DNA from: Bythopirellula sp.
GTDB lineage: Bacteria > Planctomycetota > Planctomycetia > Pirellulales > Lacipirellulaceae
Reading direction: 5' to 3'
DNA: 32,713 nt
Assembly: GCA_028285205.1 (NCBI GenBank)
Contig: JANQQA010000183.1
Location: 1 to 32,713 of the forward strand
This document shows, in pieces, positions 28,010-32,713 of this stretch (position 1 is its first letter; each line of letters opens with the position of its first letter). Under the pieces are notes generated by a model that was given only the letters and a program-made list of their open reading frames with translations, was not told the DNA's origin and ran no database searches. Both the position numbers and the translations under genes were made by a program.

Positions 28010-29060
28010 CCCCATCAAGTCCGTGTTGCTTTAGCTTCTTGTGCAAGGTATTACGATTGATTCCCAAACGCGCGGCTGCCTTGATCTGAACTCCGTCCGT
28101 GCTGGTCATCACTTCGGAGATCACCTGGCGCTCGACGGGCTCAACGATGCGGCTCAGCAAGTCCTCGTCGGCTTCGCCTGCGTCTTTCAAGCCCCTGTGC
28201 ACCAGTTCGTCGGTGAGTGACTGAAAGTCCATTGCCCGCGTGCCCAGGGCTCGCGGAGGTCGACCGGTCCTGACGGCCGACGGCAGCAACTCGAACGTGA
28301 GCTCGTCGCCTCGCGCCATCACGACGGCACGCTCGACACAGTTTTGCAGCTCGCGGACGTTGCCCGGCCAGTGATAGTTCTGCATCGCCTCGATCGCCCG
28401 TGGGTCGATGTGAGCAACGTAGCGATCATTTTGTTCATTGTAGAGGTTGAGAAAGTGTGTCACCAGTTGCGGAATGTCCTCGGTTCGCTCGCGCAAGGGT
28501 GGCAAATAGATGGGCACAACATTCAGTCGGTAATACAAGTCTTCGCGGAAGCTTCCCTCCTCGGCCAATTCGAGCAAGTCACGGTTGCTTGCCGCAATTA
28601 CACGCGTGTCGACTTGGACAGATTTGGTGTCGCCGACGCGCTCGAACTCGTGTTCTTGCAATACCCGCAGCAGTTTCACCTGCAGGTGCAGCGTCGTCGA
28701 GTTGATTTCGTCGAGATAGATGGTGCCCTTGTGCGCCTCTTCGAACCGCCCCGTGCGGTTGTCGATCGCACCGGTGAATGCCCCTCGGACGTGGCCGAAC
28801 AGCTCGCTCTCCAGCAAGCTTTCACTCAGCGCACCGCAGTTCACGCGGACGAAGGGCCGTTCGCGGCGCTGGCTGAGATCGTGAATCGCATGGGCGATGA
28901 GTTCCTTGCCTGTGCCGGTCTCGCCAAGTAGCAACACCGAGGCATTCGACCCTGCTACCTGCCGCGTCGTCTGATAGACCTCGCCCATCGCCGTCCCGCT
29001 GCCGATGATTCCCGGCAGAGGCGAAGTGGTGGGGTCGTTGATTTGTGACGGAATGGACAT
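28005..29060 (-). CDS. Sigma-54-dependent transcriptional activator, no receiver domain
   Basis: 351 residues. AAA+ core: Walker A GETGTGKE (46-53), the sigma-54-contacting GAFTGA loop (93-98), Walker B YLDEIN (115-120; most relatives have DEIG or DEIA), ASNRDL and [17 protein letters not shown], and [10 protein letters not shown]. The C-terminus has a Fis-type helix-turn-helix ([25 protein letters not shown]). It remodels RNA polymerase-sigma-54 at enhancer-dependent promoters. Only ~20 residues precede the AAA+ domain, so there is no receiver, GAF or PAS input domain; activity must be set by a partner protein or by expression. Its targets are unknown. Both flanks hold AATGACGAA-type repeats. 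Confidence 0.9.
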   Translation of the reverse strand: MSIPSQINDPTTSPLPGIIGSGTAMGEVYQTTRQVAGSNASVLLLGETGTGKELIAHAIHDLSQRRERPFVRVNCGALSESLLESELFGHVRGAFTGAIDNRTGRFEEAHKGTIYLDEINSTTLHLQVKLLRVLQEHEFERVGDTKSVQVDTRVIAASNRDLLELAEEGSFREDLYYRLNVVPIYLPPLRERTEDIPQLVTHFLNLYNEQNDRYVAHIDPRAIEAMQNYHWPGNVRELQNCVERAVVMARGDELTFELLPSAVRTGRPPRALGTRAMDFQSLTDELVHRGLKDAGEADEDLLSRIVEPVERQVISEVMTSTDGVQIKAAARLGINRNTLHKKLKQHGLDGE

Positions 29061-29073
29061 GGTATCTTGCGAT

Positions 29074-29180
29074 AAATGACCAATGACGAACTACCCGATG
29101 ACGAAAGAAGCCTAAAGACGGACGCACGGAGTGGACCATTGCGTCATTCGGACTTTGCCAATCTTTCGGGTTTCGTCATC
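29074..29180. repeat. AATGACGAA-type repeats, second cluster
   Basis: AATGACGAA at 29082-29090, ATGACGAAA at 29098-29106, GCGTCATTC at 29141-29149 and TTTCGTCATC at 29171-29180. GATGACGAAA (29097-29106) and TTTCGTCATC form a perfect 10-bp inverted repeat. It is the same repeat family as the cluster at 27906-28009, so the sigma-54 activator gene is bracketed by it. Confidence 0.55.
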
Positions 29181-29190
29181 ACTTTGTCCT

Positions 29191-31353
29191 TCATTTCTGC
29201 TTTTCCAATACGTCCAACAAGCTGCCAAGCACTTGCTGCGTCGCCTGGTCGGCGGTTTCGCTGGCGTTGTAGCGGTCGTATTGACGGTGAATCTCTTCGG
29301 AGGTCAGCAGCTTGCCGAATCGCTGGACGCTGGTGGCGAACGCGTCGACAGCTGCGCGGCGCGTCTCGATCGATTGGGTAGGTGAGCTCGCGACCGATAC
29401 GAGGAGCTGCTGGCTGCCGGCGGTTCCCAACACGGCTAGCACCTTGAGACTGACCGTGGTCAACGCGGGATCATAAACCGTGTTCCCAATTTGTGCGGAC
29501 TCACGCAGCAGCTCGTCGTAAGGATGTCCGTCGTCGAGTAAATCTGCCAGCCAGCCCAGGGCAGCCTTCGCCTCCTGAGTGCGTTGGTCCGCAGTGGTCG
29601 GTTGCGTACCGAGCTCCGTCAGTTCGCGAAGTACGGTGTCCATTGCTTCCGGCGAGTGCGGGCGTGGCGTGGCAAGCAGATGGTCATCCTGGGCGGCGAT
29701 CTGCTCAGCCCGCGCCAGGTTGTCGAGGCTGCACAACACGGCGATCGGCGTCTGGGCGAGCTGTGGATTGGAACGCAGCCCAAATACGACCTCTCGCAGC
29801 AGTGGTCGCCCGATGTCGCTGTCCAGCAACATCAGCTCCAGTCGGGGGGAATTCAGTGCGGCCAACAACGCCTGACGGCCGGTCGTGACCGGAGTGGCAT
29901 CGTAGCCCCGAGAGCGAAGTTGTCCTGCCCATTCGTTCGCGCCGCCCACCACGGACGATGCAACGATTACCTGGGGATTGCCGGCACTGGACGCGAAATT
30001 CCAGAGTGCTTTCGGAACGCCACTCGCTCCGCCGAAGGTTTGCAGCGGCTTGATTTTCATGATCGCCGCCAGCGCGGCAAAGCGGACATCGCGATTCGTG
30101 TGCGTCAGCGCTGTAGCCAACGGACTGGGCGAGCCGGCGATCGACCCGAGCGCCGAGGTATCTGCTCGATCGCCGAGCAGCTCGGCACATGCGATCGCGG
30201 CGGAGGCGTGATCACGGGCCAACGCTTCATGCATCGTTTCGCTGAGCTGCGCCGTATCCAGCGAATCGGCCAACTGCTTCGCCTCGCCGGTCAATGGCTG
30301 ACCCTGGAGGCCGGCGACCTGGTAGGCGTAGATCAAGCCCAGACGTTGATCGCCGATCGTGGCCCCTGGTAGTTCACCCAACAGTTGCGACAACCGCGCG
30401 ACCGCGAGGGTCTGACCTTCGCTCGGCGAGACTGCTGCGCCGGAGAGCCGCATTTGTTCTGGGTCGTACGACCACCACTGCTCGACTTCAGCCGGAAACC
30501 GCATTGCTTCACGGCGTTGGATTTCGCTCAACACGACCGCTCGCGCGTCCGCGGCACCCGGCGAGGAAAGGCTCATTTTGGTCAGCGCAGCCACCGCCGC
30601 AGCAACGACCTCGGAATCACTATCGCTGCCAGCCGCGATGGCAGCCAGCCACGGCACCGCGTCTTGCAGCTGCAGGTATCCACTCAGCTCAACCACGTCG
30701 CGGCGGAATTGGCCCTGGCCATCAGCCAGGGCGGCAAGTAACAGCGGCTCGACGGCTGGTCGAAGTCTAGCCAGTGTGAGGAGTAGCTCAGTTCGCAGTT
30801 GTTTGCCCGCTTCGCCCTCTGGTGCGTTCGCCAGCGCCTCCAGACACGCCTGCGCCCCGATGTCGCCGGTGACGGCCAGATCAACACGAGCGGCGCGACG
30901 GATTTCGATCGAATCGCTCCCCAGATCGTCGATCAGTCTCGCCAACTGTTGCGGATCGCGACCCAGCTCTGCCGCCGCCTGCAAACAGCTTTCGGCGAAG
31001 GCACGGGAACCGTCCAGTCCGCTGGCTTCGCCCAAGCGGACAAGCTGCAGAAAGCGGGCGACGCCGAACTGCTTAACCAATGCCGCCTTGGTCTTGTCCT
31101 GCATCTCAGGCGCGAAGTCGTTCCAAATCAGCTCCGCGACGTCGTCCTGGCCCAAGTCAAGCAGCGTGAAGATGGCCGTCAATTCCTGCGCAGGCGTCTC
31201 TCGAGGCAGTTCCAGGACGGACGCCACAGCGGGGCCGCGCAAGGCGGCTTCGGAAAGCGAGAGTGACGGCGGCTGCTCCTCGTCTTGAGCGCGCAGATGC
31301 GAAGCAGCGGTGAGCACGAGCAGCAGGGTCAGGTAGACTCGATTTGTAGACAT
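29191..31353 (-). CDS. Secreted HEAT-repeat protein with receiver-like domain
   Basis: 720 residues from ATG 31353, chosen because it opens directly into a signal peptide (VYLTLLLVLTAASHLRAQ); an upstream in-frame start at 31437 would bury it. Most of the protein is HEAT-like helical repeats (SIEIRRAARVDLAVTGDIGAQACLEAL; FRRDVVELSGYLQLQDAVPWLAAIAAG; NRDVRFAALAAIMKI; SIETRRAAVDAFATSV). Residues ~460-577 break this pattern and read like a response-regulator receiver fold: VIVASSVVGGANEWAGQLRSRGYDA, TTGRQALLAAL, LELMLLDSDIG with Asp511 at the acceptor position, then TPIAVLCSL. The N-terminal acidic pair and the conserved Lys are absent, so it is a pseudo-receiver. It is probably a periplasmic protein-protein scaffold. 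Confidence 0.7.
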   Translation of the reverse strand: MSTNRVYLTLLLVLTAASHLRAQDEEQPPSLSLSEAALRGPAVASVLELPRETPAQELTAIFTLLDLGQDDVAELIWNDFAPEMQDKTKAALVKQFGVARFLQLVRLGEASGLDGSRAFAESCLQAAAELGRDPQQLARLIDDLGSDSIEIRRAARVDLAVTGDIGAQACLEALANAPEGEAGKQLRTELLLTLARLRPAVEPLLLAALADGQGQFRRDVVELSGYLQLQDAVPWLAAIAAGSDSDSEVVAAAVAALTKMSLSSPGAADARAVVLSEIQRREAMRFPAEVEQWWSYDPEQMRLSGAAVSPSEGQTLAVARLSQLLGELPGATIGDQRLGLIYAYQVAGLQGQPLTGEAKQLADSLDTAQLSETMHEALARDHASAAIACAELLGDRADTSALGSIAGSPSPLATALTHTNRDVRFAALAAIMKIKPLQTFGGASGVPKALWNFASSAGNPQVIVASSVVGGANEWAGQLRSRGYDATPVTTGRQALLAALNSPRLELMLLDSDIGRPLLREVVFGLRSNPQLAQTPIAVLCSLDNLARAEQIAAQDDHLLATPRPHSPEAMDTVLRELTELGTQPTTADQRTQEAKAALGWLADLLDDGHPYDELLRESAQIGNTVYDPALTTVSLKVLAVLGTAGSQQLLVSVASSPTQSIETRRAAVDAFATSVQRFGKLLTSEEIHRQYDRYNASETADQATQQVLGSLLDVLEKQK

Positions 31354-31438
31354 CGATGTTGGATTCACAGTTCGACTTCTCGTGCGAAGATGCTGATCGA
31401 TAGCCGGGAGGGTCGCCTTCCGGCAAAGGTTATTCACT

Positions 31439-32713
31439 TTACTTCAATCGTTCTTTCCACAGTGCCACTTGTCGGGCCACCTGTTCGGGCGCCGTCGAGC
31501 CGTAACTCTGAAACGCGTTAACTGCTTGCTCTACACCCAACACGTCGAACACTTTTTCATCGAGCGACGGGTGGGCGGCTTGGAATTCGGCCAGTGCCAA
31601 GCCGGCAAGGGGTACCTCCTGTTTCATCGCAGTACCGACCAACTGGCCGATGATTTCGTGCGCGGTGCGCTGGGGGACATCGAGGCTGATGAGGTACTCC
31701 ATCAGCGTCGTTGCGTCGAGATAACCGCGATCGAGCTTGCCGCTGATCGCTTTGCGATTCAGCTCGGCATTGGCGACCACCGATGCCGCCAGCTCGACGC
31801 ACGCCTCGACTGTGTCGGCTGAGTCGAACACACGCTCTTTGTCCTCCTGCAGATCGCGGTTGTAGGCTAGCGGCAGACCCTTCACCAGCACGAGCAGACT
31901 CTGCAAGTTGCCCACCACGCGGGCCGTCTTGCCGCGAATCAGTTCGCATACATCAGGGTTGATTTTCTGCGGCATGATCGATGAGCCGGTGCAGTACGCC
32001 TGCGAAATCCGCAGGAAGTTGAACTCACTGGTCGACCAGAGAATCCATTCTTCCGCCCATGTGCTGAGGTGCTCTGCGATCATGGTGAGCACGAAACAGA
32101 ACTCGATGGCAAAGTCGCGATCGCTTGAAGAATCGAGACTGTTGGCCACCAGGCCGTCAAAACGAAGTTCGTCGGCCACCATTTGCCGATCAATGGGAAT
32201 TGTGGTGCCCGCTAGCGCGGCCGTGCCCAGAGGCAGTTGGCAAACGCGTTTGCGGCAATCTTCCAATCGATCAATATCGCGTTGGAACTTCTCGCAGTAC
32301 GCCAACCAATAGTGATTCGCCAGGACGGGCTGCGCCCGCTGCAGGTGAGTGTAGCCCGGGAGGATGACGTCGGCATCCCGATCGCAACGGCTGAGGAATG
32401 CGCGCTGCAAGTCCACGAGCCGGTCAGACAAAACGACAATTTCGTCGCGAATCCACAAACGGAAATCGGTGGATACTTGATCGTTACGACTCCGCCCGGT
32501 GTGCAGTTTGCGGCCAACGTCGCCGATGCGGTCGATCAGCGCCCGTTCGATGTTCATGTGGACGTCTTCCAACTCCTCGCGGAAGACGAATTCGCCCGCC
32601 TGTATCTCGGTGAAAATTGCTGTCAGCCCGTCGTCGATCTGCTGATGTTCCTCTTCGGTGAGCACACCAACCTTGGCCAGCATCTCAGCGTGTGCTTTTG
32701 AGCCGAGGATATC
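31439..32713 (-). CDS. argH: Argininosuccinate lyase (start beyond window)
   Basis: About 424 C-terminal residues are visible; the frame is open to the right edge ([16 protein letters not shown]), so perhaps 30-40 residues are missing. Splits argininosuccinate into arginine and fumarate, the last step of arginine synthesis. Visible family motifs: [37 protein letters not shown] (catalytic His region), and the fumarase/lyase signature [12 protein letters not shown] with the catalytic serine loop. The C-terminal domain ([30 protein letters not shown]) is also typical. It ends 85 bp before the HEAT-repeat gene on the same strand. No defect seen. Confidence 0.95.
   Translation of the reverse strand, partial: DILGSKAHAEMLAKVGVLTEEEHQQIDDGLTAIFTEIQAGEFVFREELEDVHMNIERALIDRIGDVGRKLHTGRSRNDQVSTDFRLWIRDEIVVLSDRLVDLQRAFLSRCDRDADVILPGYTHLQRAQPVLANHYWLAYCEKFQRDIDRLEDCRKRVCQLPLGTAALAGTTIPIDRQMVADELRFDGLVANSLDSSSDRDFAIEFCFVLTMIAEHLSTWAEEWILWSTSEFNFLRISQAYCTGSSIMPQKINPDVCELIRGKTARVVGNLQSLLVLVKGLPLAYNRDLQEDKERVFDSADTVEACVELAASVVANAELNRKAISGKLDRGYLDATTLMEYLISLDVPQRTAHEIIGQLVGTAMKQEVPLAGLALAEFQAAHPSLDEKVFDVLGVEQAVNAFQSYGSTAPEQVARQVALWKERLK

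Noticed and set aside
30578..31288. 236-codon Ser/Ala-rich plus-strand frame opposite the HEAT gene
   Set aside because: The low-complexity Ser/Arg/Ala composition is typical of shadow frames; the opposite strand has a clear signal peptide and repeats.

Overview
The window is a GC-rich, gene-dense bacterial chromosome segment, most likely from the phylum Planctomycetota (Pirellulales-type). I infer this from the gene set: a DUF1559 protein with a prepilin-type N-terminus, a DUF1570-like secreted protein, paired small lipoproteins sharing a TDDVQYYAP motif, a secreted TPR/CHAT-like protein, and many short secreted or membrane proteins of unknown function. The segment appears to include the replication-initiation locus. 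No rRNA, tRNA, CRISPR array, phage or transposase gene was seen.

Left part (1-12.3 kb): mostly envelope proteins. In order: the N-terminal part of a DUF1570-like protein cut by the window edge, a DUF4345-like membrane protein, a Q/K-rich secreted protein, a one-TM coiled-coil protein, a VTT (DedA-like) membrane protein, a YcxB-like protein, a DUF4139 protein, a gamma-carbonic-anhydrase-fold protein, a 1022-residue TPR + degenerate CHAT protein, two tandem small lipoproteins, and a GNAT/BioF2-like acyltransferase.

Middle part (12.3-22.4 kb): a protein fusing a CinA/PncC-like domain to a NadD-like adenylyltransferase domain, a fatty acid desaturase, and then the replication cluster on the minus strand, read right to left: cysteine desulfurase, dnaA, a 333-bp origin-like gap, dnaN, dciA (DUF721), gyrB and a 57-residue Cys-rich small protein. 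From dnaN to the small gene the gaps are 21-32 bp, which suggests one transcript for the clamp, helicase loader, gyrase B and the small protein. The dnaA-dnaN gap holds four copies of TCAACAG, a 22-bp hairpin and near-DnaA boxes, so it is the best origin candidate.

Right part (22.4-32.7 kb): a one-TM hypothetical protein, scpB (chromosome segregation), an extremely acidic protein, a DUF1559 pseudopilin-like protein, a translationally coupled hemX-like/hemA pair (heme synthesis), a sigma-54 activator flanked on both sides by AATGACGAA-type inverted repeats, a secreted HEAT-repeat protein with an embedded receiver-like domain, and argH cut by the right edge.

Most functions are assigned by motif reading only. 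Start codons were chosen from visible ribosome-binding sites, signal peptides and family lengths, and doubtful ones are flagged.
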